NCBI GenBank assembly: GCA_002375465.1 | Contig: DFLT01000012.1 | Span: forward strand, 124,485 to 188,484 | Origin: Alphaproteobacteria bacterium UBA3612 | Lineage (GTDB): Bacteria > Pseudomonadota > Alphaproteobacteria > Sphingomonadales > Sphingomonadaceae | Direction: 5' to 3' | DNA length: 64,000 nt | Shown: piece by piece, positions 23,647 to 33,038 of the stretch | Layout of the letters: every line of letters starts with the position of its first letter | Position numbering within the stretch: the stretch's first letter is position 1 | Made by a program: the position numbers and the translations under genes | The notes under the pieces: model-generated | Databases searched by the model: none | Told to the model about the DNA's origin: nothing | Seen by the model: the letters and a program-made list of their open reading frames with translations, nothing else

Positions 23647-25917
23647 CTATGCGCTTTTTGCCGTGGGCATTCTGTCTGTGTCGGGCAGCCTGATCAGTTC
23701 GCGGGCGGCCTCCGCCGACATGGGTTTTCCCGTCAGATAGCCTTGGATCTGGTTACACCCCATTTGCTGCAGGGCAGCCAATTGGCCGGGCAGTTCGATG
23801 CCTTCTGCGACCGTCACCATTCCCATGTCGCGCGCCAGTCCGATCACGGCCTTGATGATGGCATGGCAATTCTTGTTGTTCTGCATGTCGATGACGAAGG
23901 ATCTGTCGATCTTGATCTTGTGGAACGCGAATTTCTGCAGATAGCCCAATGACGAGAACCCCGTACCGAAATCATCCAGAGAAAACCGGATTCCAAGCGC
24001 GCGCAGCCGCTCGAGCAGGGCGCGCGTCCGACGGCTTTCCTGCAGCAGCACCCCTTCCGTAATCTCGATCTCCAACCGCGATGGCTGCAGGCCGGACGTG
24101 CGGAGCGCCTCGGCAACGATATGTTCCAGCCCATCGCCGCGCATCTGCAGGGGCGACACGTTGATTGCGACGCTCAGATTGCCCGGCCATCTCGCCGCCT
24201 CCGCCGTTGCGGAGCGGATGACCCATGCGCCCAGTTCGTTGATGAAGCCGCTTTCCTCGGCCAGCGGAATGAATTCCGCAGGAGAGACAAAGCCGCGCGC
24301 AGAGTGTGTCCAGCGCAGCAGCGTCTCAAAGCCTTTTACCTCCAGCGTGCGGGAATCGACCAGCGGCTGATAGTTCAGGTAGAATTCGCCCCGTTCCAGA
24401 CCCTGCTCCATCTCGGCGATCAGGGTTCGCCGCGCCGTGGCGCTGGCATTCATTTCCTTGTCGAATTTTTGCCAATTCTTCCTGCCGCCTTCCCGCGCTG
24501 CGCGAAGGGCTGTTTCGGCGTTCTGCAGCAGAGTGGGGAATGTCTTCGCATCATCGGGCGCCGTGGCGATACCGATGCTGACCGACATGTGCACCAGTGC
24601 GCCCGCGCCTCTGATCGGCAGAGACATTTCTTCCAGAATCTTTCCGGCAAGCGTCTCCAATTTGGCGGATACGTGGACAGAGGAAACCAGCAGCGCAAAC
24701 TCGTCGCCACCCAGGCGTGCGACGATGGCGTCGCGGCCCGCTATCATTTGCAGCCGGCGCCCCGTCTCCTTCAGGATGGCGTCGCCGGCACGACTGCCAT
24801 GCTCCTCATTCAGGGATTTGAAATGGTCTATATTAATGAGGAGAAGGCCGGTTTTCCGTGATCCTGCCGCCTCCGCCAGATACTGGATGGCTTGATCTTC
24901 GAAGGTCTGGCGATTGGAAAGGTCCGTAAGGGCGTCGTAATGCGCCAGGCGTGATACGCGTTCCTCGGCCCGCATCTCGCTCGTCACGTCGCTGATGACC
25001 CCGCGAAACGCCGGTCCCCCCGGCTCCTCTACCGGCCGCGCCGTCAGTGACCACCGCCGCTGCTCGCCGCGTGTACCCAGCGTCACGACGAGCCTTTGCA
25101 CGGGCTGGTGGGTTGCGAGCTTATCGGCCAATTGCCGTTGCGCCTCATCCGGTACGAACAGAGACAGGAAATGGCGTCCCTCAAGATCCCCCACCCGCAT
25201 GCGCGCAAGCTGCGCGAACGGGGCGGTGACGTTCAGCAGGTGGCCGTCCTTGTTCAGGGAGAACAGCCGGTCGGAACCCTGCTCCTCATATTCGTTCAAC
25301 AGATTTCGCGCGATGCCGCCCTGCCACTCCGCGCGCACGCGACGGGCCAGGCTGCGGCTGGTATCCTCCATGATGTCCGCCAACAGCCAGGCGATCAGGA
25401 TGGCGGCATTGCCCAGCCACCAGGCGCTCGTCTGCTGGATCGCGTAGCATGCGGTCAATAACGCCAGACCGACGCAGACAGCGGCCAGTTTCGGGCCATT
25501 GGGCAGAAACCTGGCAGAGGCGGTGGCGATAAAGGGCAGGGCGGAAAGCATCGCCAGCAGCGACATCTGCAACGACGTGGGCAGGTCCGGCAACACCAGA
25601 TAGGTGACCGTGAACAGCGGAATGATGGCAAGGCAATATTCGGCGACGATGCGCCTGATCGCGACATCGATGCCCCTGTCGCCGACCAGGCGGGCCGCGC
25701 CGGTCAGCAGCAGAAGCCCCGCGACCGAAATCCCCGCGCCCCAAAAGGGCGCAAATTGGGGCAGGGCGGCCCAGAACAGCAGGCCATAGGTCGCCAGCGC
25801 AACCAGCGCCAGGCTGCCCCTTGCGGTTACCAGGCCTGCGCGGTGTGCCTCTATCTGGGCGGCAAGGATGGCGGCGGGTGGGGGGGCGCCCGTCTGATCC
25901 TCTTTGATTGTCCTCAT
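23647..25917 (-). CDS. Membrane PAS-GGDEF-EAL c-di-GMP protein
   Basis: c-di-GMP protein of about 756 aa. Five or six TM helices fill about residues 30-190, then a PAS domain (about 215-330), GGDEF and EAL. The cyclase motif is intact (ARLGGDEFALL). The EAL signature reads GFETLLRW, so A is replaced by T while the catalytic glutamate and leucine remain; DDFGTGFSSLGYLQKF is intact, so phosphodiesterase activity is possible. No RxxD inhibitory site is seen. The ATG at 25917 is preferred to a TTG at 25977; neither has a strong SD. Not in an obvious operon. Confidence 0.88.
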   Translation of the reverse strand: MRTIKEDQTGAPPPAAILAAQIEAHRAGLVTARGSLALVALATYGLLFWAALPQFAPFWGAGISVAGLLLLTGAARLVGDRGIDVAIRRIVAEYCLAIIPLFTVTYLVLPDLPTSLQMSLLAMLSALPFIATASARFLPNGPKLAAVCVGLALLTACYAIQQTSAWWLGNAAILIAWLLADIMEDTSRSLARRVRAEWQGGIARNLLNEYEEQGSDRLFSLNKDGHLLNVTAPFAQLARMRVGDLEGRHFLSLFVPDEAQRQLADKLATHQPVQRLVVTLGTRGEQRRWSLTARPVEEPGGPAFRGVISDVTSEMRAEERVSRLAHYDALTDLSNRQTFEDQAIQYLAEAAGSRKTGLLLINIDHFKSLNEEHGSRAGDAILKETGRRLQMIAGRDAIVARLGGDEFALLVSSVHVSAKLETLAGKILEEMSLPIRGAGALVHMSVSIGIATAPDDAKTFPTLLQNAETALRAAREGGRKNWQKFDKEMNASATARRTLIAEMEQGLERGEFYLNYQPLVDSRTLEVKGFETLLRWTHSARGFVSPAEFIPLAEESGFINELGAWVIRSATAEAARWPGNLSVAINVSPLQMRGDGLEHIVAEALRTSGLQPSRLEIEITEGVLLQESRRTRALLERLRALGIRFSLDDFGTGFSSLGYLQKFAFHKIKIDRSFVIDMQNNKNCHAIIKAVIGLARDMGMVTVAEGIELPGQLAALQQMGCNQIQGYLTGKPMSAEAARELIRLPDTDRMPTAKSA

Positions 25918-26043
25918 TTTCGACACGGGGGGTACTTGTCTCCGTCGGCCATCCGTCCCCTTGGTTATCGGCCGCAAAACCCTTCAAATCCGTTTAAAAA
26001 GCCCCGCTATTATGGGCAAGAAACATCGATTATGGCTTGTTAA

Positions 26044-26697
26044 TCAGCTCAGCATCGGCGTCATGCCGGGCTCGGCCTTTGCCATCGCGGCGCGGTAAGC
26101 ATCCCGTTGACCGATGCGCTGCAGCCAGGCGCGAATATTGGGAAAGGGTTCGACGCTTGTCTGGCGAAATGCGCGCCCAGTCGTCAGGGCATAGCCCATA
26201 TTTATGTCCGCCAGTGTCAGGGATTGGCCACCGAAATAATCTGCCTCGCCCAGACGCGCTTCGATCATGGCCCAGGCCTTTGCGTTGCGATCGCGGCTAA
26301 AGGCCTCGGCGAGGTTTCCTTCTGGTGCGTTCGCGATGGTCAGCATCAGGGACAGCATGGCCGTGGCCATGAACGTGCCGTTTGCCCAATGAAACCAGAA
26401 AAGATGATCCGCATGATCCGGACTGTCCGGCCCGGGTGCGAAGCTGGCGCGCTGGTCGGGGGTGCCGTGGGTGGCGAGGATATATTCCAGGATCGCGCCC
26501 GATTCACCCAGAACCAGATCGCCGTCGGTAATAACCGGCGCAACGCCCATCGGCGACAGGGCCTTGTATTCGTCGGGTGCCAGACGATTGTCGGACCGCC
26601 GCTCATAGACTTTCAGTTCGTAGTCGAGGCCCAATTCCTCTGCAAGCCAGACGATACGCTCGGACTGCGACAGGCGCAGGTGGTGAATGGTCAGCAT
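26044..26697 (-). CDS. Glutathione S-transferase
   Basis: Cytosolic GST-fold protein (217 aa). The N-terminal thioredoxin-like domain has MLTIHHLRLSQSERIVW, the cis-proline in GVAPVI and the ES motif of the glutathione site (LGESGAILEYI). The C-terminal helical domain has LTLADINMGYAL. It probably conjugates glutathione to electrophiles or reduces peroxides. Monocistronic; no substrate clue from the neighbours. Confidence 0.87.
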   Translation of the reverse strand: MLTIHHLRLSQSERIVWLAEELGLDYELKVYERRSDNRLAPDEYKALSPMGVAPVITDGDLVLGESGAILEYILATHGTPDQRASFAPGPDSPDHADHLFWFHWANGTFMATAMLSLMLTIANAPEGNLAEAFSRDRNAKAWAMIEARLGEADYFGGQSLTLADINMGYALTTGRAFRQTSVEPFPNIRAWLQRIGQRDAYRAAMAKAEPGMTPMLS

Positions 26698-26804
26698 TTT
26701 CTGTCTCCTCCCGAATCTTATGTCCGCTGGAAACAGAAAAGTCGATCAGGCCGTCTGGTCCATGGCGTTGGCCGATACGGCGATCACTTCAGTGTCACCG
26801 ACGC

Positions 26805-27347
26805 CTAATCCTCGTTGGATTCTTCATTCAGATCTTCATAGTCCACGGGCGGGGGCAGGGTGCAGCCGCGTTCGATGGCGCGACCTTTCAAATAGCTGCG
26901 TCGCGCAACGCCGGCCAGGATGGCCGCCCTATAGGCGCGTTCGCGGCCCGCGCTACCCGTTACTTCCCGCACCACCCCGCGAAACGGGATCAGCATTCCC
27001 GCCCCGAATTTCCCCGCAAGCCCAAGGGCGGCATTACGGCGCTTTTCGGTCAGTGACGGGTCGTCCGTAACCGTGTCGAAATCCGGGCCCAGCACTTCGT
27101 TCATCTGCGTGATTTCGGCACCCAGACGCGCACAACTTGCGGGTTCGGGCAGCCTGTAAGGATCATCCAGAATACGCTGGATCGCATCCTCCACCTTTGG
27201 CTGAACGATTCCGACGTCGCTAAGCGGCTGTATGGCGGCATCCCGCGCCCGTTCACCGGTCGATGCGCCGCCGGGATCCCTGCTGACGGCGCACGCCTGC
27301 AGGCTGAGTGTCGCCAGCGCGCCAATTATCACGAAACGAGCGCGCAT
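26805..27347 (-). CDS. Hypothetical lipoprotein
   Basis: Protein of 180 aa of unknown function. The N-terminus is a lipoprotein signal with a lipobox-like LQAC (cysteine at about residue 19). The rest is soluble and mostly helical, with two further cysteines (in PASCARLGAE and ERGCTLPPP) that might pair, and a hydrophobic patch around AGMLIPF. It ends in an acidic tail. It lies 12 bases after the gltA stop on the same strand, so it may be read through from gltA. Confidence 0.7.
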   Translation of the reverse strand: MRARFVIIGALATLSLQACAVSRDPGGASTGERARDAAIQPLSDVGIVQPKVEDAIQRILDDPYRLPEPASCARLGAEITQMNEVLGPDFDTVTDDPSLTEKRRNAALGLAGKFGAGMLIPFRGVVREVTGSAGRERAYRAAILAGVARRSYLKGRAIERGCTLPPPVDYEDLNEESNED

Positions 27348-27359
27348 GGCGACAGGTCC

Positions 27360-28646
27360 TTACCTATTTTCAAGCCGAACATAGTCGCGCTGGACCGGCC
27401 CGGTATACAATTGGCGGGGGCGACCGATGCGCTGGTCGGGATCCGCGATCATCTCGTTCCACTGGGCAACCCAGCCGACCGTGCGCGCCAGCGCGAACAG
27501 CGCCGTGAACATGGACGTCGGGAAACCGATGGCGCTCAGGATGATGCCGGAATAGAAATCCACGTTCGGGAACAGCTTCTTCTCGACGAAATAATCGTCG
27601 TTCAGGGCCATTTCCTCCAGTTCCAGCGCCACGTCGAAAACCGGATCGTTTACACCGAGGGCGCCCAGAACTTCGCGAACGGTCTTACGCATCACGGTCG
27701 CGCGCGGATCGTAATTCTTGTAAACGCGATGACCGAAACCCATCAGGCGGAACGGGTCGTTCTTGTCCTTGGCGCGCTCGATATATTTCGGAATCTCGGA
27801 AGGATGTCCGATTTCCTTCAGCATGTTCAGTGCCGCCTCATTGGCACCGCCATGGGCAGGGCCCCACAGACAGGCAATGCCGGCCGCGATGCAGGCAAAT
27901 GGGTTTGCACCCGACGAACCGGCCAGGCGGACGGTCGACGTGGACGCATTCTGCTCATGATCGGCATGCAGGATGAAAATGCGGTCGAGAGCACGCTCCA
28001 CCACCGGATTGACTTCATAGGGCTCGGCCGGAACGCCGAACGTCATTTTCAGGAAATTGCCGGTGTAGCTCAGCGAGTTGTCAGGGTAGAGCGTCGGCTG
28101 GCCGACGGCATATTTATACGCCATCGCTGCGATCGTGGGCATCTTGGCGATCAGGCGGTGCGACGCGATCTTGCGCTGTTCCGGATCGTTGATGTCCGTC
28201 GAATCATGATAGAATGCCGACATCGACCCGACGACGCCACACATGATGGCCATCGGGTGGGCGTCGCGGCGGAAACCGCGGTAAAGTTCGCGCAGCTGCT
28301 CGTGCACCATCGTGTGCAGAGTGATCGTGCGGGTGAAATCGTCATACTCGTCCGGCGTCGGCAGTTCGCCGTTCAGGAGAAGGTACGAGGTTTCCATGAA
28401 CGAGGAATCCTCCGCCAGGTCCTCGATCGAATAACCGCGGTGCAGCAAGACGCCCTTCTGCCCGTCAATATAGGTCAGCTTCGATTCACATGAGGCGGTC
28501 GACGTAAAGCCGGGATCGTATGTGAACCGGCCCGATTTGCCATAAAGGGTACGGATATCGACGACATCTGGACCGATACTGCCCTTGTGGACCGGGAATT
28601 CTATGTTCTCATCGTCGAGGGTCAGATTTGCCGTCGTGTCGTTCAT
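27360..28646 (-). CDS. gltA: Citrate synthase
   Basis: Condenses acetyl-CoA and oxaloacetate to citrate, first step of the TCA cycle (428 aa). It is the hexameric proteobacterial type I form. Active-site regions are visible: the histidine in HADHEQNAST, the second histidine in GFGHRVYKN and the aspartate region in FPNVDFYSG. Upstream (same strand, 32 bases) is gltX, the order commonly seen in alphaproteobacteria. Confidence 0.97.
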   Translation of the reverse strand: MNDTTANLTLDDENIEFPVHKGSIGPDVVDIRTLYGKSGRFTYDPGFTSTASCESKLTYIDGQKGVLLHRGYSIEDLAEDSSFMETSYLLLNGELPTPDEYDDFTRTITLHTMVHEQLRELYRGFRRDAHPMAIMCGVVGSMSAFYHDSTDINDPEQRKIASHRLIAKMPTIAAMAYKYAVGQPTLYPDNSLSYTGNFLKMTFGVPAEPYEVNPVVERALDRIFILHADHEQNASTSTVRLAGSSGANPFACIAAGIACLWGPAHGGANEAALNMLKEIGHPSEIPKYIERAKDKNDPFRLMGFGHRVYKNYDPRATVMRKTVREVLGALGVNDPVFDVALELEEMALNDDYFVEKKLFPNVDFYSGIILSAIGFPTSMFTALFALARTVGWVAQWNEMIADPDQRIGRPRQLYTGPVQRDYVRLENR

Positions 28647-28678
28647 GTCTACTCCGTTCCGGTTCGGGCGGCCCTTCT

Positions 28679-30100
28679 TCAGGACAGCCGGTCGTCAATA
28701 CGTGCGAGGCTTTCCTCGCGGCCCAGTAGTTCGAGCATCTCGAACACGCCAGGCGACTGCGTTCTGCCCGTCAGCGCGGCGCGCATGGGCTGGGCGATCT
28801 TACCGAGACCAACGCCTTCCGCTTCCGCAAGCTCCCTTAGAAGATTGCCAAGCGGTTCCACCGCCCATTCATCTGCCTGGGCGAGCGTCGATCGCGCCTT
28901 GCCGAGAAGCTCGCCGCCCTCCTTCTCTAGCACCGCAGAGGCCTTCTCGTCGAGATTTAAGGGGCGGGTGCGAAACAGGAAAAGTGCACCGTCCGCCAAC
29001 TCATTGATATTCTTTGCGCGGGGTTTCAATTCTGGCATTGTGCGCAGCAGCAATTCGCGTGACGGATCATCAAGATCCCGCCCCAGCTCGGCACAAATGG
29101 TGGGTTCCACCAGCTTCGCCAGCCGCTCGTCATCAGCTTGGCGGATATAGTGTGCATTCAGATTTTCCAGCTTCTTCGTATCGAAACGCGCCGGGTTGCG
29201 CCCGACTCCCTTCAACGAAAAAAGCTCCAGAGCGCGCGCGCGGTCGACGATGTCCTCGTCGCCATGTCCCCAGCCGAGGCGCAGCAGATAATTTTCCAGC
29301 GCTTCCGGCAGAATGCCCAGGTCGCGATAGGCTTCCACGCCCAGCGCGCCGTGCCGCTTCGACAATTTCGCGCCGTCGGAGCCGTGAATCAGCGGGACAT
29401 GCGCCCATTGCGGCATGGGCCAGCCCATCGCTTCTATGATCACCCGTTGGCGAAACGCATTGTTCAGATGATCGTCGCCACGGATCAGGTGCGTGACGCC
29501 CATGTCGTGATCGTCGACGACGACCGCCAGCATATAGGTTGGCGACCCGTCGGAGCGCAGCAGGATGAAGTCGTCCAGTTCCGCATTCGGTACGGTGACC
29601 GTGCCCTGCACGAGGTCGTCAATGGTGGTCTCGCCTGTCTGCGGCGCCTTCAGCCTTATGGTGAAGGGCGCACCCTCCGGCGCGTCTGCCGGGTCGCGTT
29701 CGCGCCACCGCCCGTCATAGCGGATCGGACGCTTCTCGGCCTTCGCGGTTTCGCGCATCTCCGTCAGCTCTTCGGGCGTCGCATAGCAGCGATAGGCTGC
29801 ACCCCGTTCCAGCAGGGCATGGGCGACCTCGGCATGACGATCCGACCGTTGCGATTGATAAACGGGGTCGCCGTCCCAATCGAGGTTCAGCCACCGCATG
29901 CCGGAAAGAATCGCGGCGATTGCATCATCCGTGGACCGCGCCTTGTCGGTATCTTCGATCCGCAACAGGAACTTGCCGCCATTCGCGTGCGCGAACAGAT
30001 AATTGAACAGCGCCGTGCGGGCTCCGCCAATATGCAGATAGCCGGTCGGTGACGGCGCAAAGCGCGTCACGATATCGCTGGAGGCTGCGCCTCTTTCCAT
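28679..30100 (-). CDS. gltX: Glutamyl-tRNA synthetase
   Basis: Class I aminoacyl-tRNA synthetase charging tRNA-Glu (473 aa). The HIGH-type motif appears as HIGGARTALFNYLFA and the KMSKS-type loop as AKLSKRHGALGV. The start is taken as ATG 30100, directly before the conserved VTRFAPSPTG; a longer reading to 30169 would overlap the divergent comEC start. Its 5' end is 58 bases from the comEC start. Confidence 0.95.
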   Translation of the reverse strand: MERGAASSDIVTRFAPSPTGYLHIGGARTALFNYLFAHANGGKFLLRIEDTDKARSTDDAIAAILSGMRWLNLDWDGDPVYQSQRSDRHAEVAHALLERGAAYRCYATPEELTEMRETAKAEKRPIRYDGRWRERDPADAPEGAPFTIRLKAPQTGETTIDDLVQGTVTVPNAELDDFILLRSDGSPTYMLAVVVDDHDMGVTHLIRGDDHLNNAFRQRVIIEAMGWPMPQWAHVPLIHGSDGAKLSKRHGALGVEAYRDLGILPEALENYLLRLGWGHGDEDIVDRARALELFSLKGVGRNPARFDTKKLENLNAHYIRQADDERLAKLVEPTICAELGRDLDDPSRELLLRTMPELKPRAKNINELADGALFLFRTRPLNLDEKASAVLEKEGGELLGKARSTLAQADEWAVEPLGNLLRELAEAEGVGLGKIAQPMRAALTGRTQSPGVFEMLELLGREESLARIDDRLS

Positions 30101-30158
30101 TGGGTCCCTCTGGGCTAAGTGTGGTGACACTGGCGGGAAAGGGGGCCAGCTTCGCGCC

Positions 30159-32273
30159 ATGCCTAGCATCGCCGTTCGCGCCGTTCAAACGATTGCCGAC
30201 CGGCATCTTGCCGCTTTTGAGGATTGGCTGGCGGCAGAACGTCACCAACTGCCCTTGTTCATTCCCATCGCTCTTGGTGCCGGGATTGCCGCCTGGTTCG
30301 CCATTGCCGCTCCTGCCGGCTGGATTGGCGCCATCTGCCTCGCACTGGCCGTCGCTGCGGTCGGCTTGTTTCTAGAGGGGCTAGGTGCGCGGCTGGTTAT
30401 CATCGGCGGCATTTTGGTTGCGGCAGGCGTCGGCATCGCCTGGTGGCAGGCGGAACGCGTCGCCGCGCCGGTACTGGACCGCACGCACTTCGGAGTAGAG
30501 CTGGTGGGCACGGTAGCAGCCGTTGAACATCTGCCCGCTCGCGACAGAACCCGGCTGCTGGTCGGACAGCTAGCGGGCTTTCCGCCTGACATGGCCGTTC
30601 GCCTGAGCTTTCGCGCCGTACCAGAAGATCTGGGGCCGGGTGCGCGTATCGCCGTGAAGGCCACGATATCGCCGCCACCGGGGCCCAGCGTTCCCGGGGG
30701 CTATCATTTCGCACGGCGCGCCTGGTTCGAGGGGATTGGCGGCACCGGCTATGCGCTGGGCGATGTGACGGTCCTGTCGCCTGCGCCGCCGCCGACGGGA
30801 TTTTCCGCTTGGCTCGCGAACTTCCGCGCGACGTTGAACCGGCAATTGCAGCAGGGCGTCGGGGGCCGTGCCGGCGGCGTTGCTGCCGCGTTGGTGACCG
30901 GCGACCGCGGCGGCATCGAGCCTGAAGTGACCGAGGCCATGCGCGACAGCGGCCTTGCGCATCTGATCGCCATCTCCGGACTGCATATCGCCGTCGTCGT
31001 TGGCGGTACGCTGTGGCTCGTTCGGCGTATATTGACCCTTTGGCCATGGTTCGCTCTGCGATTTGACGCGCGGATCGTTGCCGCCGCCTTCGCCGCACTG
31101 GCGGGGATTGCCTATACGCTGATTGCCGGGGCGGGGGTGCCGACGGTGCGCGCCTGCATCGCCGTTCTTCTGGTCCTGATCGGTCTGGCCGCCGGCCGCG
31201 AGGCGATCAGCCTCCGGCTCGTCGCGGTCGGTGCGACCCTCATTCTGATTTGGCGGCCCGACTATCTGCTCAGCCCCAGTTTCCAGCTCAGCTTTGCCGC
31301 CGTCACCGGCATCGTGGCGTTGTATCAATCGACCTGGGGAAAGCGCTGGAGCCAATCGGACCGCGAGGGCGGATGGCCGACCCGATTTCTGCGCGGCATC
31401 ATCGCCCTCATACTGACCGGCATCGTCGCGGAACTGACGATCGGTCCTATCGCCCTTTACCATTTCAATCAGATGGGCCTGTTCGGGGCGGGCGCCAATT
31501 TGATTGCCATACCGCTCACCAGTTTCCTGATCATTCCGCTCTTGGTCCTCGCCGTTCTTCTTGGCGGGTCGGTCTTGGTCGCACCGGTGTACACAGCGCT
31601 GGGTGCGACCATCGACATTCTGATCGGTCTTGCGGAATGGGTGGCTGGCCTGCCGGGCGCGGTCGCTATGGCTCCGGCCATGCCCGTCAGCGCGTTTCTG
31701 CTCATCGTGGCGGGCGGGTTATGGATATGTATCTGGCAGGGTCGGCGCAGGTGGGCAGGCATTTTGCCGGCTGCGGTCGGGGTCGCAATCGCCTTTGTCG
31801 CGCCGCAGCCGGATTTATTCGTCAGCCCGGATGGAAAGCATTTGGCTTATCTCGATGGCGACAGCATCGCAATGTTGCGGCCACGCGCGGGGGACTTCAT
31901 CACTACCATGTGGTCGGGGGCGGCAGGTTCCGATGCCGTTGCGCGCCTTGAGGATCGGGAAGATGCGGATTGTACGCCCGCTGCGTGCCGCCTGTTGTTG
32001 CGGCACGGCCCGCGCCGCTGGGACATTCTGGCGACGCGCAGCCGCGACCTGATTGCGCGCCCGCAGTTTGAAGCTGCATGTCGCGAAAGCGATCTCGTGA
32101 TCAGCGACCGCTATTTGCCACGCTGGTGCCGTCCGCGCTGGCTACGATTGGGGCGCCGCGAATTGAACAGGCTGGGTGCGGTGTCGATCGACCTGGCGAG
32201 CGGGCGGGTGCGCAGCAGTGCCGCCGAAGACGGCGCGCATCCATGGGCCCGAGGACACGAAAAGAACCCATGA
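30159..32273 (+). CDS. comEC: ComEC/Rec2-family DNA uptake channel
   Basis: Polytopic inner-membrane protein (704 aa) of the family that moves transformed DNA across the inner membrane. There is an N-terminal DUF4131-type region (about 30-200), then the Competence domain with the signature LIAISGLHIAVVVGG and AGAGVPTVRACIAV, and many TM helices to about residue 530. The C-terminal part (530-704) does not show the HxHxDH metal motif of the metallo-beta-lactamase-like domain, so this looks like the degenerate form. No other competence gene is in the window; function in DNA uptake is inferred from family. Confidence 0.85.
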   Translation: MPSIAVRAVQTIADRHLAAFEDWLAAERHQLPLFIPIALGAGIAAWFAIAAPAGWIGAICLALAVAAVGLFLEGLGARLVIIGGILVAAGVGIAWWQAERVAAPVLDRTHFGVELVGTVAAVEHLPARDRTRLLVGQLAGFPPDMAVRLSFRAVPEDLGPGARIAVKATISPPPGPSVPGGYHFARRAWFEGIGGTGYALGDVTVLSPAPPPTGFSAWLANFRATLNRQLQQGVGGRAGGVAAALVTGDRGGIEPEVTEAMRDSGLAHLIAISGLHIAVVVGGTLWLVRRILTLWPWFALRFDARIVAAAFAALAGIAYTLIAGAGVPTVRACIAVLLVLIGLAAGREAISLRLVAVGATLILIWRPDYLLSPSFQLSFAAVTGIVALYQSTWGKRWSQSDREGGWPTRFLRGIIALILTGIVAELTIGPIALYHFNQMGLFGAGANLIAIPLTSFLIIPLLVLAVLLGGSVLVAPVYTALGATIDILIGLAEWVAGLPGAVAMAPAMPVSAFLLIVAGGLWICIWQGRRRWAGILPAAVGVAIAFVAPQPDLFVSPDGKHLAYLDGDSIAMLRPRAGDFITTMWSGAAGSDAVARLEDREDADCTPAACRLLLRHGPRRWDILATRSRDLIARPQFEAACRESDLVISDRYLPRWCRPRWLRLGRRELNRLGAVSIDLASGRVRSSAAEDGAHPWARGHEKNP

Positions 32274-32327
32274 CCGCCCGCCTCGACGATCCGCCCAAGA
32301 TACCGGGCTTCACCGGGCTTTATCGAC

Positions 32328-32370
32328 AAAAGGCAGCCACGTTCCCCAAAGGGGGGTGACTGCCTTTTTC
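32328..32370. terminator. Bidirectional terminator between comEC and the stress cluster
   Basis: AAAAGGCAG (32328-32336) pairs with CTGCCTTTTT (32360-32369), with an inner CCCC/GGGG stem. It has T runs on both strands and lies between two convergent units, so it can stop transcription from either side. Confidence 0.88.
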
Positions 32371-32392
32371 TTAGTCGTGTGCGACCGGGGGT

Positions 32393-33022
32393 TTAGCCGA
32401 CTTCGCCTTTTGCTGCCTGTCCGGCGCTTTTGGCGGCTTCGACTGCCTGATCTTTCATCTCACTCAGGTGCGATTTCGCCTGGTCTTTCAGGCCCAGTTC
32501 GTCAACACGCTCCAGCCCGGCGGTTTTCGCCGCTGCCGCCGCCGCCGCCGCCTGATCGAACAGGCCGTCGCGAATGCCGCCGATCGCCCTGTTTTCCTGA
32601 CGCGTGCGTGGCAAGAGAAGGCCGATAGCTGCACCGGCCAGAAGGCCCAGACCCGCCGCCGTCAGCGGATTGGCTTCGACTTCGCGGGCGGTACGTTCGC
32701 GTGCGGCGGCTGCACTTTCCTGCGTTCTTGCCCAGCTCTCACCGCCATATTCGCGCGCTGCCTCGTACCGCTCCTTGGAATAGTCGCGCGCCCGTCCATA
32801 GCGGTCGGACGAATAGTCCTTCGCTTCGGCGTATTTCTGCGCCGTATAGTCCTTGGCCGCCTTTGCGTGGTCGGTGGTGTAATCGCGGGCAGCGCGTGCA
32901 TGCTCGGTGGTGTAGTCCCGCGCCGATGCTGCGGCGCCCTTCACGCTGTCTGCGGCACCGGAAACGGTGCCCTTGGCCTTCGCAATTTTACTGTCGCTGG
33001 TATTCCGGTCGTTCGTGTCCAT
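32393..33022 (-). CDS. LEA-like 11-residue-repeat protein (DUF883-like C-terminus)
   Basis: Protein of about 209 aa, last of the EcfG cluster. After a polar Lys/Ala/Ser N-terminus there are six consecutive 11-residue units of the form A-[RK]-D/E-Y-x6-[AR], such as ARDYTTEHARA, ARDYTTDHAKA and ARDYSKERYEA. Then NPLTAAGLGLLAGAAIGLLL forms one TM or glycine-zipper segment, followed by an Ala/Lys-rich amphipathic tail. The 11-mer periodicity is like LEA group 3 proteins or synucleins, which fold as helices on membranes or on drying. ATG 33022 is chosen because GGAG lies 9 bases before it; ATG 33037 is also in frame. Confidence 0.75.
   Translation of the reverse strand: MDTNDRNTSDSKIAKAKGTVSGAADSVKGAAASARDYTTEHARAARDYTTDHAKAAKDYTAQKYAEAKDYSSDRYGRARDYSKERYEAAREYGGESWARTQESAAAARERTAREVEANPLTAAGLGLLAGAAIGLLLPRTRQENRAIGGIRDGLFDQAAAAAAAAKTAGLERVDELGLKDQAKSHLSEMKDQAVEAAKSAGQAAKGEVG
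32726..32923 (-). repeat. Six tandem 33-bp units encoding 11-residue repeats
   Basis: Codes for six in-register, diverged repeats with Tyr at position 4 of every unit and basic or acidic residues around it. The DNA copies differ by many silent and conservative changes, so selection acts on the protein pattern rather than on recent duplication. Confidence 0.8.
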
Positions 33023-33038
33023 GTTATCAAACTCCATT

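Noticed and set aside
32270..32359. 29-codon ORF overlapping the comEC stop
   Set aside because: It ends inside the terminator hairpin, has no homology that I recognise and is not a lexA remnant.
32520..32560. GCC-rich repeat as a simple-sequence repeat
   Set aside because: It encodes an alanine run in the 11-mer protein with mixed codons; too short to call a repeat element.
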